NCBI RefSeq assembly: GCF_011089885.1
Contig: NZ_JAANBD010000015.1
Coordinates: 124,001-188,000, forward strand
Reading direction: 5' to 3'
Length of the DNA: 64,000 nt
From: Thioalkalivibrio sp. XN279
Lineage (GTDB): Bacteria > Pseudomonadota > Gammaproteobacteria > Steroidobacterales > XN24
A program made the translations under genes and the position numbers. The notes beneath the pieces are model-generated. The model was not told where the DNA came from and searched no databases. It saw only the letters and a program-made list of their open reading frames with translations. Shown here one piece after another: positions 28,569 to 36,757 of this stretch; position 1 is the stretch's first letter; every line of letters starts with the position of its first letter.

Positions 28569-30029
28569 ATGGAAGTGGTGGAGGGCGGACTGCTCTCGGC
28601 GCTGCTGCTCGGCGGCCATATGCTGCTGGTGGCCGGCCTGGCGGTGCGCATCCTTTCCCGGCACCTGCCGGTGGGCAGCACGCTGGCCTGGCTGGTGATC
28701 CTGTTCGTGCTGCCCCTGTTCGGACCGGCGCTGTACCTATTCATCGGCGAGAACCGTCTCGGCAACAAGCGCGCGCGGCGCTGGACAGAAATCCACGACC
28801 TCTACCGCGGCTGGCAGGGGCGGCTGAAGACGCGCTCGGAAATCGACTGGAACCGGCTGCACCCGCGCGCCCGCTCGCTGGCCAGTCACGGCGAGTCCAT
28901 CACCGGCTTCGTCGCGCTGCAGGGGCATGCGCTCGAACTGCTGGAAGGCTGGGACGATTTCGTCGCCACGCTGGTGGCGGACATCGACGCCGCCCGCAGC
29001 ACCTGCCACCTCGAGTTCTACATCTGGGAATCCGCCGGGCGCGCCGCGGAGGTCGAGGCGGCCCTGGTGCGCGCGGCCGAGCGAGGCGTCGTCTGCCGCG
29101 TGCTGGTCGACGACGTCGGCGCCAGCCGTTTCCTGCGCAGCCGCGCCGCGCGCGCCCTGCGCGCCGCCGGGGTGCAGGTCGTGAGCCAGCTGCCGGTCGG
29201 GTTGCTGCGCATGCTGTTCGTGCGCATGGACCTGCGCAACCACCGCAAGATCGTGGTGATCGACGGCGAGATCGGCTACACGGGCAGCATGAACCTGGTG
29301 GACCCGGCCTATTTCAAGAGCAACGCCGGCGTGGGTCGCTGGGTGGACGCCATGGTGCGGCTGCGCGGCCCGGCCGTCGAGGTGCTCAACGGCGCCTTCC
29401 TCGAGGACTGGGAGCTGGAGACGGACGAGGGGATGGAGGTTCTCGAGACGGCCGACCTGAAGGCCGTGCACGAGGAAGGCGACACGGTGGTGCAGGTGGT
29501 GCCCTCCGGCCCGGGGCTGAACCGCGCCTCGATCCACCAGCTGCTGCTGTCGTTGCTGTATTCGGCCGAGCGCGAGCTGATCCTCACCACGCCGTACTTC
29601 GTGCCCGACGAGTCGATCATGACGGCGCTGGTCTCGGCGGCGCGGCGCGGCGTGGCGGTGACGCTCAACGTGCCGCAGAAGCTGGACTCGGTGCTGGCGC
29701 GCTACGCGGGGGCGGCGTGCTTCGAGGAGCTGCTGGCGGCGGGGGTGCAGATCGCGCGCTACGAGCCGGACCTGCTGCACACCAAGGCGATCACGGTGGA
29801 CGGCCGCATCGCCGTGCTGGGCTCGGTGAACATCGACATGCGCAGCCTGTGGCTGAACTTCGAGATCTCGCTGTTCATCTACGACCGCGACTGTGTCAGC
29901 CGCGTGCGTGAGCTGCAGGCGCGTTACCTGCACGACTCGGTGCTGCTGCACCCGCGCGCCTGGCGCGAGCGTTCGCTGGGCGCCCGGGTGGCCGAGGGCG
30001 TGCTGCGACTGATGGGGCCGCTGCTGTGA
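28569..30029 (+). CDS. cls: Cardiolipin synthase
   Basis: 486 residues. Two N-terminal membrane helices (GGLLSALLLGGHMLLVAGLAVRIL and TLAWLVILFVLPLFGPALYLFIGE) precede two phospholipase-D HKD motifs: HRKIVVIDGEIGYTGSMN and HTKAITVDGRIAVLGSVN. This is the ClsA plan; it makes cardiolipin from two phosphatidylglycerols at the inner membrane. The ATG at 28569 is preceded by GGAGGGC. Confidence 0.94.
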   Translation: MEVVEGGLLSALLLGGHMLLVAGLAVRILSRHLPVGSTLAWLVILFVLPLFGPALYLFIGENRLGNKRARRWTEIHDLYRGWQGRLKTRSEIDWNRLHPRARSLASHGESITGFVALQGHALELLEGWDDFVATLVADIDAARSTCHLEFYIWESAGRAAEVEAALVRAAERGVVCRVLVDDVGASRFLRSRAARALRAAGVQVVSQLPVGLLRMLFVRMDLRNHRKIVVIDGEIGYTGSMNLVDPAYFKSNAGVGRWVDAMVRLRGPAVEVLNGAFLEDWELETDEGMEVLETADLKAVHEEGDTVVQVVPSGPGLNRASIHQLLLSLLYSAERELILTTPYFVPDESIMTALVSAARRGVAVTLNVPQKLDSVLARYAGAACFEELLAAGVQIARYEPDLLHTKAITVDGRIAVLGSVNIDMRSLWLNFEISLFIYDRDCVSRVRELQARYLHDSVLLHPRAWRERSLGARVAEGVLRLMGPLL

Positions 30030-30099
30030 GCCGCTGCGCTGCCTGCCGCGCCCGGGCCGGCAGAATACTGCGCCATCCTCCCTGCTAGAATCGCCCGCC

Positions 30100-31320
30100 A
30101 TGGACAAGGCTGAACTCCTGCAGCAGCTGAAGATCGAGCGCGACGAGCCGGCGCAGGCAGGGGCGCGCACGGGCCGCTGGGTGGCGGCTATCCTGGTGCT
30201 GCTCGCGGTGGCTGCTGCCGCCACCTACTTCCTCGTCTTCGCCCCTGATGAAGCTGTCGCGGTGCGCGTCGCGGCAGTCCAGGCGCCGCAGTCGAACGCG
30301 ACACGCTCGGTGCTCGACGCCACCGGCTACGTGACCGCGCGCCGCATCGCCACCGTCTCGGCCCAGGTCACCGGGCAGGTCGAAACCGTGCTGATCGAAG
30401 AGGGCATGGAAGTCGAGGAAGGGCAGGTCCTGGCCACCCTCGACGACACCGAATGGCGCGCCCAGGTGGCGCTGGCGGAGGCGCAACTCGATTCGGCGCG
30501 CTCGCAGCTCGCGGAAATCCGTGCCCAGCTCCAGCAGGCGGAAAAGGACCTCGCGCGCCAGCAGGAGCTGGTCGGGCGTGGGCTCACATCCCAGGCGGCC
30601 TTGGATGCGGCCGCGACGCAGGTCGAGGCGCTGGCGGCGCGACTGGAGAGCGCGGCCACGGGTGTGGAGGTGGGGCAGCGTTCGCTGGAGCTGTCCCGCG
30701 TGCGCCTCGGGAACACGGTGATCCGCGCGCCCTTCGCCGGGATCGTGACCGTGAAGGCGGCACAGCCGGGCGAAATGATCTCGCCGGTGTCCGCAGGCGG
30801 CGGGTTCACCCGCACCGGCATCGGCACCATCGTCGACATGGATTCGCTGGAGGTCCAGGTGGACGTCAACGAGTCTTTCATCCAGCGCGTATATCCGGGC
30901 CAGCCCGTGGAAGCCGTGCTCAACGCGTACCCGAACTGGCGCATCCCGGCCGAGGTCATCGCCATCATCCCGACCGCGGACCGCAGCCGCGCAACCGTGC
31001 GCGTGCGCGTGGCCATCCTCGAGCGGGACGCGCGCATCGTGCCGGACATGGGCGTGCGCGTGGCCTTTCTCTCGGCCGACGAACCTGCAGCGCCGAACGC
31101 GCCGTCGCGGCTGCTGGTGCCGGCCGCGGCGCTGGTCGATGCGGACGGCGACAGCCATGTCTTCGTGCTCCAGGGCGAGAACGTCGTGCGGCGGCAGGTC
31201 GAGGTCGGGGAGGCGCGGGGCGAGTTTCGCCAGGTCCTCGAGGGCCTGCGCAGCGGCGAACGCGTGGTGCTCGATCCGCCCGCGGGGCTCGAGGACGGCA
31301 GCATGGTCAGGGTCGAGTAG
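30100..31320 (+). CDS. Periplasmic adaptor of a MacAB-like exporter (HlyD/MFP family)
   Basis: 406 residues. A cytoplasmic tail precedes one membrane helix ([21 protein letters not shown]), then a biotinyl-lipoyl half ([31 protein letters not shown]), a coiled-coil hairpin (about 120-200) and the second lipoyl half ([15 protein letters not shown]). A beta-barrel and a membrane-proximal domain complete the MFP plan. It would link the inner-membrane ABC pump to an outer-membrane channel; no TolC homologue is in the window. It is first in a four-gene operon with the ATPase 16 bp downstream. Confidence 0.92.
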   Translation: MDKAELLQQLKIERDEPAQAGARTGRWVAAILVLLAVAAAATYFLVFAPDEAVAVRVAAVQAPQSNATRSVLDATGYVTARRIATVSAQVTGQVETVLIEEGMEVEEGQVLATLDDTEWRAQVALAEAQLDSARSQLAEIRAQLQQAEKDLARQQELVGRGLTSQAALDAAATQVEALAARLESAATGVEVGQRSLELSRVRLGNTVIRAPFAGIVTVKAAQPGEMISPVSAGGGFTRTGIGTIVDMDSLEVQVDVNESFIQRVYPGQPVEAVLNAYPNWRIPAEVIAIIPTADRSRATVRVRVAILERDARIVPDMGVRVAFLSADEPAAPNAPSRLLVPAAALVDADGDSHVFVLQGENVVRRQVEVGEARGEFRQVLEGLRSGERVVLDPPAGLEDGSMVRVE

Positions 31321-31336
31321 GCAGGCAGGAGGAACG

Positions 31337-32026
31337 ATGAGCGCAGTGATCGAGATACGCGGCCTCAGCAAGGTCTACACCCGCGGCAAGCAGAAGGTGG
31401 AAGCGCTGCACTCCGTCGACCTGGACATCGAGCGCGGCGACTTCGTTGCCCTGATGGGCCCGTCCGGTTCGGGGAAGACGACCCTGCTGAACCTGATCGG
31501 CGGGCTCGATTCGCCCACGGCCGGCAGCATCAAGGTGGACGGCCAGTCGCTGGAGCGCATGAGCTCGGGCGCCCTGGCGCGCTGGCGCGCCGCCCACGTC
31601 GGCTTCGTGTTCCAGTTCTACAATCTCCTGCCGGTGCTGACCGCGCAGCGCAACGTCGAGCTGCCGCTGTTGCTGACGAAACTGTCGGCGGCGCAGCGGC
31701 GCAAGAATGCCGCGGTCGCGCTGCAGCTGGTCGGCCTGGCGGACCGCGCCAACCACAAGCCGCGCGAGTTGTCCGGCGGACAGGAGCAGCGCGTCGCGAT
31801 CGCCCGGGCCATCGTGTCCGACCCCTCGCTGCTGGTGTGCGACGAGCCGACCGGCGACCTCGATCGCGAGACCGCGGACGAGATCCTCGAGCTGTTGCAG
31901 ATGCTCAACCGCGAGCACGGCAAGACCATCGTCATGGTGACCCACGATCCGAAGGCCGCCGACCATGCGCGCCGGCTGGTGCGGCTCGACAAGGGCGCGC
32001 TGTTGCCTGACACGGAGTCGGCCTGA
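31337..32026 (+). CDS. ABC exporter ATPase (MacB/LolD-like)
   Basis: 229 residues with Walker [11 protein letters not shown]-loop [14 protein letters not shown] (typical of LolD/MacB), signature LSGGQEQR (glutamate instead of the usual glutamine) and Walker [13 protein letters not shown]. The ATG at 31337 has an ideal AGGAGG. Together with two separate permeases and the MFP adaptor it forms a mechanotransmission-type ABC system. Confidence 0.94.
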   Translation: MSAVIEIRGLSKVYTRGKQKVEALHSVDLDIERGDFVALMGPSGSGKTTLLNLIGGLDSPTAGSIKVDGQSLERMSSGALARWRAAHVGFVFQFYNLLPVLTAQRNVELPLLLTKLSAAQRRKNAAVALQLVGLADRANHKPRELSGGQEQRVAIARAIVSDPSLLVCDEPTGDLDRETADEILELLQMLNREHGKTIVMVTHDPKAADHARRLVRLDKGALLPDTESA

Positions 32027-32036
32027 GGGCCCGGGC

Positions 32037-33194
32037 ATGAAATACCTGCACCTGGTCTGGGCGGGCCTGTTTCGCAAGAAAGTGCGCACGGTGCTGACGG
32101 TGCTGTCCGTGATCGTGGCCTTCCTGCTGTTCGGCCTGCTGCAGGCCGTGAACGAGGCGTTCCAGGCGGGCGCCGAGCAGGCGCGCGCGGATCGCCTCAT
32201 CACCAACTCCCGTTACTCGATCATAGAGATGCTTCCGATCAGCTACCTGCCGCAGATCGAGTCGGTGCCCGGCGTCAAGGAAGTCGCTTTCGCCAGCTGG
32301 TTCGGCGGTTCCTACCAGGATCGTCCCGCGCAGTTCGCCGTGTTTCCGGTCGATCCCGAACGCTACCTGCGCGCGGCGCCGGAGATCGAGCTGGACGATG
32401 CGGCGCGTGAACGCTGGCAAGCCACCCGGGACGGCGCCGTCGTGGGGCAGTCGCTGGCGGAGCGCTATGGCTGGCAGGTCGGCGACCGCGTCACGCTGGT
32501 GGCCGACATCTGGCCGCAACGCGGCGGCAACAACGAGTGGAACTTCGAGATCTCGGGCATCTATACCAGCCCGGGATCAGAGCAGAACGAAGGCGCGCTG
32601 CTGTTCCAGTGGGAATTTTTCGACGAGGCGCGGCAATATGCGCGCGGCACGGTCGGCTGGTTCATCCTGCAGGTCGAGGATCCGGACCGTGCCGAGGACG
32701 TGGCGCAGGCCGTGGATGCCCTGTTCGAGAACTCCAGCAACGAGACCAAGACCCAGACGGAGAAAGCCTTCGCACAGGGCTTCGCGCGACAGTTCGGCGA
32801 CATCGGCTTGATCGTCACCGCGATCCTGGGCGCGGTGTTCTTCACCATCCTGGTGCTGACCGGGAACACCATGGCGCAGGCGGTGCGGGAGCGGGTGCCG
32901 GAGCTGGCGATCCTGAAGACATTGGGATTCAGCGACCGCGCCGTGCTCGGGCTGGTGGTGGCGGAGTCCCTGGTGCTGGTGCTGCTCGGCGGACTCATCG
33001 GCCTCGGCCTGGCGGCCGCGGCCCTGGGCGGGCTGGGCGCAATGCTGGCGGGTTTCGGTATCCAGGGCATCAGCCTGTCGGTGGTGGGGATGGGCGTGCT
33101 GCTCATGGTGGCGCTGAGCCTGGTCGTGGGATTGCCGCCCGCCTGGCGGGCGATGCGGCTGCGGGTCGTCGACGCCCTCGGCGGGCACCAGTAG
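32037..33194 (+). CDS. MacB/FtsX-type ABC permease, subunit 1
   Basis: 385 residues. An N-terminal helix ([25 protein letters not shown]) precedes a large periplasmic MacB core domain (about 45-250) and three C-terminal helices, the FtsX plan ([42 protein letters not shown]). It begins 10 bp after the ATPase stop and is followed after 13 bp by a second permease, so the pump is probably a heterodimer. Confidence 0.92.
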   Translation: MKYLHLVWAGLFRKKVRTVLTVLSVIVAFLLFGLLQAVNEAFQAGAEQARADRLITNSRYSIIEMLPISYLPQIESVPGVKEVAFASWFGGSYQDRPAQFAVFPVDPERYLRAAPEIELDDAARERWQATRDGAVVGQSLAERYGWQVGDRVTLVADIWPQRGGNNEWNFEISGIYTSPGSEQNEGALLFQWEFFDEARQYARGTVGWFILQVEDPDRAEDVAQAVDALFENSSNETKTQTEKAFAQGFARQFGDIGLIVTAILGAVFFTILVLTGNTMAQAVRERVPELAILKTLGFSDRAVLGLVVAESLVLVLLGGLIGLGLAAAALGGLGAMLAGFGIQGISLSVVGMGVLLMVALSLVVGLPPAWRAMRLRVVDALGGHQ

Positions 33195-33207
33195 GAGGCG
33201 GCGGAGC

Positions 33208-34392
33208 ATGAATGTCATCAGGCAAGTGCTGGCGGTATCGCTCATGAACCTGCGTAGCGTGCCGCAGCGCTGGAGTACCTCGCTGGTCATCGTCGTGGGC
33301 ATTGCCGGCGTGGTGGGTGTGCTGACAGCGATCCTCGCCATGGGCGAAGGATTCCGCGCCACGCTGGGCGCCGCGGGGAAGGCCGACCAGGCCATCGTGC
33401 TGCGCAGCGGCGCCACCTCGGAGCTGACCAGCGGCCTCGGTCGCGAGACGGTCGACCTGATCAAGCGCCTGCCGGGCGTGGCGCGCGGGGCGGACGGCGA
33501 GCCGGTGGCATCCGCGGAAATACTGGTCATCGCCGACCTGCCGAAGGCGGGCACCGGCACGCTGGCGAACGCGCCGATACGCGGCGTGCAGCCCGGCGCG
33601 TTCGCACTGCGGCCCGAAGTGCAGATCATCGCCGGCCGCGCGCTCGAGCCGGGGCCGCGCGAGCTCATCGTCGGCCGCGGTGCGGCGAGCCAGTTCGCCG
33701 GCCTCGAGGTGGGCGCGCGTGTGGCTTTCAGGGATGCCGACTGGACGGTGGTGGGGATCTTCTCGGCCGGCGGCGGGGCGCACGAGTCAGAGCTCTGGGG
33801 CGATGCTGAAACCGTCATGTCCGCCTACCGCCGTGGCGGCCTCCAGTCGGTGACGGTGCAGTTGGAGAGCCCCGACGCGATGGACGGCTTTCGCGCCGCG
33901 CTGGCCGACGACCCCCGCCTGAACGTCGAGGCGCAGACGCTGCAGGCCTATTTCAGCGCCCAGTCACAACAGATGAGCACGCTCATCAATGTGCTCGGCT
34001 ACACGGTCGGCTACATCATGGCGATCGGTGCCCTGTTCGGCGCCCTCAACACCATGTATGCGGCGATCTCCACCCGTGCGCGCGAGATCGCCACGCTACG
34101 GGCGCTCGGTTTCGGCGGCGCGGCCATCGTGATGTCGGTGTTGATCGAGGCCCTGCTGCTGGCCCTGGTCGGCGGCCTGGTCGGCGGCGGCCTGGCGTGG
34201 GCCCTGTTCAACGGCTACACCGTATCGACCCTCGGGGCGAACTTCAGCCAGGTGGCGTTCGATTTCAAGGTCTCCGGCGCACTGCTCGCCCAGGGCATCG
34301 CCTGGGCGCTGGTCATCGGCCTCGTTGGCGGCCTGCTCCCGGCCTGGCGTGCCGCGCGGCAGGAAGTGACGACCGCGCTCAGGGCGCTTTAG
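33208..34392 (+). CDS. MacB/FtsX-type ABC permease, subunit 2
   Basis: 394 residues with the same plan as its neighbour: an N-terminal helix (LVIVVGIAGVVGVLTAILAMGEG), a MacB periplasmic domain and three C-terminal helices (GYIMAIGALFGALNTMYAAISTRAREIATLRALGFGG). It ends the operon and is convergent with the DsbA-like gene, 33 bp apart. Its substrate is not deducible; the operon could export a lipid, peptide or drug. Confidence 0.92.
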   Translation: MNVIRQVLAVSLMNLRSVPQRWSTSLVIVVGIAGVVGVLTAILAMGEGFRATLGAAGKADQAIVLRSGATSELTSGLGRETVDLIKRLPGVARGADGEPVASAEILVIADLPKAGTGTLANAPIRGVQPGAFALRPEVQIIAGRALEPGPRELIVGRGAASQFAGLEVGARVAFRDADWTVVGIFSAGGGAHESELWGDAETVMSAYRRGGLQSVTVQLESPDAMDGFRAALADDPRLNVEAQTLQAYFSAQSQQMSTLINVLGYTVGYIMAIGALFGALNTMYAAISTRAREIATLRALGFGGAAIVMSVLIEALLLALVGGLVGGGLAWALFNGYTVSTLGANFSQVAFDFKVSGALLAQGIAWALVIGLVGGLLPAWRAARQEVTTALRAL

Positions 34393-34425
34393 AAACCGGG
34401 CTGACGATGCCGCCGTGCAGGCGCC

Positions 34426-35217
34426 TCATTCGTTGCTGCCGGCCTCCAGGCTGACGAGATAGTTGATCACCTCGGGTACCGCCGCCGGGCCGCCCGGCAG
34501 GTCAGCGCTGACCACGTATTTCCCGTTCACCACCACCGCCGGGACGAAGGTCAGGCGGTAGCGTCCGGCACGCACCTTGGCGGCGCGCAGCTCGGAGTCG
34601 ACGCTGAAGCTGGTAAGCGCTTCGCGCGCCTTGTCGGCGGGCACGTCATAGCGGCCGAGAAACTCCACCATCTGGTCGATGGTGTTCAGCGGGTTACGCT
34701 CGACGTGGTACTCGTTGAAGATCGCCGCGTGAGTCTGGTCTTCGATGCCCAGGGCCTTGGTGGCGAAATACAGGCGCGCCTGCGGCTCCCAGCCAGGGTT
34801 CAGCGGCGCGGGCATGCGCACGTACTCGGCGACGTCGGGCTTGGACTTCGCCCAGGCCTCCAGGTACGGCGCGAGCATGTAGCAACCACCGCAGCCGTAC
34901 CAGAACACGTCGACCACTTCGACCTTGCCCGGTGCGACGCTGGTCGGCTGCGCCGGGTTCAGCACGCGGTAGTGTTCGCCGGCGACGAAGCGCGCATCGG
35001 AGGCCGGCGCCGTGTTCGCCTGCGCCACCCGGGTCGGGGCAGGGGCCTGCTGTTCTGCAGCGCGCGGCTGCGCCGGGGCCTGGGTGGTCGGCCGGGAAAC
35101 CGGTTGCGACGACTGCGCCGCCGGGGCAGCGTCGGTGCTGCCGGTGCTGGCCGGCGGCTCGGGGCTGCATGCGGCCAGCAGGACTGCGGCGAGCAGGGCA
35201 AGGGCGGTTCGGGTCAT
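34426..35217 (-). CDS. dsbA: DsbA-like thiol oxidoreductase, lipoprotein form
   Basis: 263 residues. The N-terminus has a lipobox (LLAAVLLAAC, Cys16), followed by a low-complexity linker rich in Ala, Pro, Gln and Ser (about 17-70), then the DsbA thioredoxin fold. The active site CGGC sits in FWYGCGGCYMLAPYL rather than the usual CPHC; the cis-Pro loop is LTFVPAVVVNGKY. It lies downstream of the cytochrome c4 gene, the order known in Pseudomonas (engB, cc4, dsbA). Membrane anchoring and the CGGC motif may change its redox potential relative to soluble DsbA. Confidence 0.88.
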   Translation of the reverse strand: MTRTALALLAAVLLAACSPEPPASTGSTDAAPAAQSSQPVSRPTTQAPAQPRAAEQQAPAPTRVAQANTAPASDARFVAGEHYRVLNPAQPTSVAPGKVEVVDVFWYGCGGCYMLAPYLEAWAKSKPDVAEYVRMPAPLNPGWEPQARLYFATKALGIEDQTHAAIFNEYHVERNPLNTIDQMVEFLGRYDVPADKAREALTSFSVDSELRAAKVRAGRYRLTFVPAVVVNGKYVVSADLPGGPAAVPEVINYLVSLEAGSNE

Positions 35218-35279
35218 GTCCGGTCTCCTCGGGAATGCTTGATTTTCTTAAGGCAGCCCAGGTGCGGCGGAGTTCCTTC

Positions 35280-35879
35280 TCAGCGCAGGCCCTGGATGTA
35301 GGTGCTGACCGCGGCGATGTCTTCATCGGACATCCTGGCGGCGATTTCCTGCATCATGGCGTTGACGCGCTCGCCGGAAGCGTAGGCACGCAGCGCGCTG
35401 GCGATGTAGGTTGCGTGCTGGCCCGAGATCACGGGATACAGTGCCATGGGGTTGCCGCGGCCGGTGGGGCCGTGACAGGCGATGCAGGCCGCAACGCCCC
35501 TTTCCTGGTTGCCGCCGATATAGAGTTTGCGCCCGGCTTCCACCAGCGCCGGGTCCGCCTCGAGCGCCGCCGGGGCCTGGGCCTCGTAGAAGGCGGCGAG
35601 GTCGAGCATGTCCTGCTCGGTCAGGCCGACGGCCATGGGCGACATGAGCGGGTTCTGGCGCTCGCCGGACTTGAAAGCCTGGAGCTGGGCGACGATGTAA
35701 CTGGCATGCTGGCCGGCCAGGCTCGGCCACTCGGGGTTGAGGCTGTTGCCGTCCGGGCCGTGGCAGGCCATGCAGACCGCGGATTTCTGCTGGCCGGCTT
35801 CCACGGAACCCTCGGCCAGCGCGGTGTCGTTCATCCCCAGGGCCGCAGCCGCGGCGGCGACGGCGAGAAGCATCCTCAT
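35280..35879 (-). CDS. Dihaem cytochrome c4
   Basis: 199 residues with a signal peptide ([22 protein letters not shown]) and two class I cytochrome domains. The haem motifs are CMACH at 36-40 and CIACH near 130, each followed by a methionine-containing ligand loop (PLMSPMAVG and NAMMQEIA). Cytochrome c4 carries electrons from bc1 to terminal oxidases. It is divergent from engB, with 102 bp between the start codons. Confidence 0.93.
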   Translation of the reverse strand: MRMLLAVAAAAAALGMNDTALAEGSVEAGQQKSAVCMACHGPDGNSLNPEWPSLAGQHASYIVAQLQAFKSGERQNPLMSPMAVGLTEQDMLDLAAFYEAQAPAALEADPALVEAGRKLYIGGNQERGVAACIACHGPTGRGNPMALYPVISGQHATYIASALRAYASGERVNAMMQEIAARMSDEDIAAVSTYIQGLR

Positions 35880-35981
35880 GGCTCATAATCTCCGGTGGTT
35901 GTCCTGCCGACTTGCCAGCGTGGCGTCCGGCGGGTAGAACCCGAAATTCTACACCACCTCACCGAGTTGCAGTCCACCGCC

Positions 35982-36578
35982 ATGAGCGCCTATCCGGACG
36001 CCGAGTTCCTCACCAGCGCCAACAAGCGCAGCCAGTTCGTGCCTGATGACGGCCGCGAAGTGGCGTTCGCCGGGCGCTCCAACGCCGGCAAGTCCAGCGC
36101 CATCAACGCCATCCTCGGCCGGCGCGGGTTGGCGCGCACCAGCAAGACGCCCGGGCGCACCCAGCTGGTCAATTTCTTCAGCCTCGGCGAGGGGTTGCGG
36201 GTCACGGACCTGCCCGGCTATGGCTTTGCGCGGGTCCCGGAGGCGGTGCGCCGTCACTGGGGCGAACTGATGGACGACTATTTCCATCACCGCCAGTCGC
36301 TGGCCGGGCTGTTCATCGTCATGGACGCGCGGCGACCGCTGACCGAGTTCGACCAGGGGATGCTGGGCTGGGCCCGCGCCGCAGGGTGCCCGGTGCACCT
36401 GCTGCTGACCAAGGCGGACAAGCTGTCGCGCGGGGCCGGTGCGGCAACGCTGCTGGCGGTGCGCCGGGAGGTGGGCGACGCGGCCTCCGCCCAGCTGTTC
36501 TCGGCGCTCAAGAACACCGGGCTGGATGAGGCGCGGCTGGTCCTGGACCGCTTTCTCGGCCTCCGCAACGGGGTCTGA
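35982..36578 (+). CDS. engB: Ribosome biogenesis GTPase EngB/YihA
   Basis: 198 residues. G1 [10 protein letters not shown]2 region [15 protein letters not shown]3 DLPGYGFA and G4 LLTKADKL all match the EngB family, which helps assemble the 50S subunit. The ATG at 35982 is chosen as the first Met before the family core; the frame is open further upstream. It is convergent with polA and separated from it by a strong terminator. Confidence 0.94.
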   Translation: MSAYPDAEFLTSANKRSQFVPDDGREVAFAGRSNAGKSSAINAILGRRGLARTSKTPGRTQLVNFFSLGEGLRVTDLPGYGFARVPEAVRRHWGELMDDYFHHRQSLAGLFIVMDARRPLTEFDQGMLGWARAAGCPVHLLLTKADKLSRGAGAATLLAVRREVGDAASAQLFSALKNTGLDEARLVLDRFLGLRNGV

Positions 36579-36594
36579 CCCCCGTAAGTTTTTG

Positions 36595-36629
36595 AAAAAA
36601 AAGGCCCCGAGGCGAATACGCCCCGGGGC
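36595..36629 (-). terminator. Intrinsic terminator of the arg-lysA-polA operon
   Basis: On the minus strand a hairpin with 11-bp arms (36604-36629, one mismatch, 4-nt loop) is followed by eight T (complement of the A-run at 36595-36602). It lies about 130 bp after the polA stop codon and close to the engB stop. Confidence 0.85.
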
Positions 36630-36757
36630 AATACATGGTCCGGCTTGGGGGAACCGGACAGCTGGCCCGCCCAGGGAGGGTGGCGGGCGAGCGTCAGATT
36701 GGCGCTCACCGATACAGACTCCCGCAATGCCGCAAAAGTTCCGGGGGGCAGCCGCCG

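Noticed and set aside
32037-34392. LolCE lipoprotein release system
   Set aside because: The ATPase resembles LolD, but a linked MFP adaptor gene precedes it, which fits MacAB-like export better.
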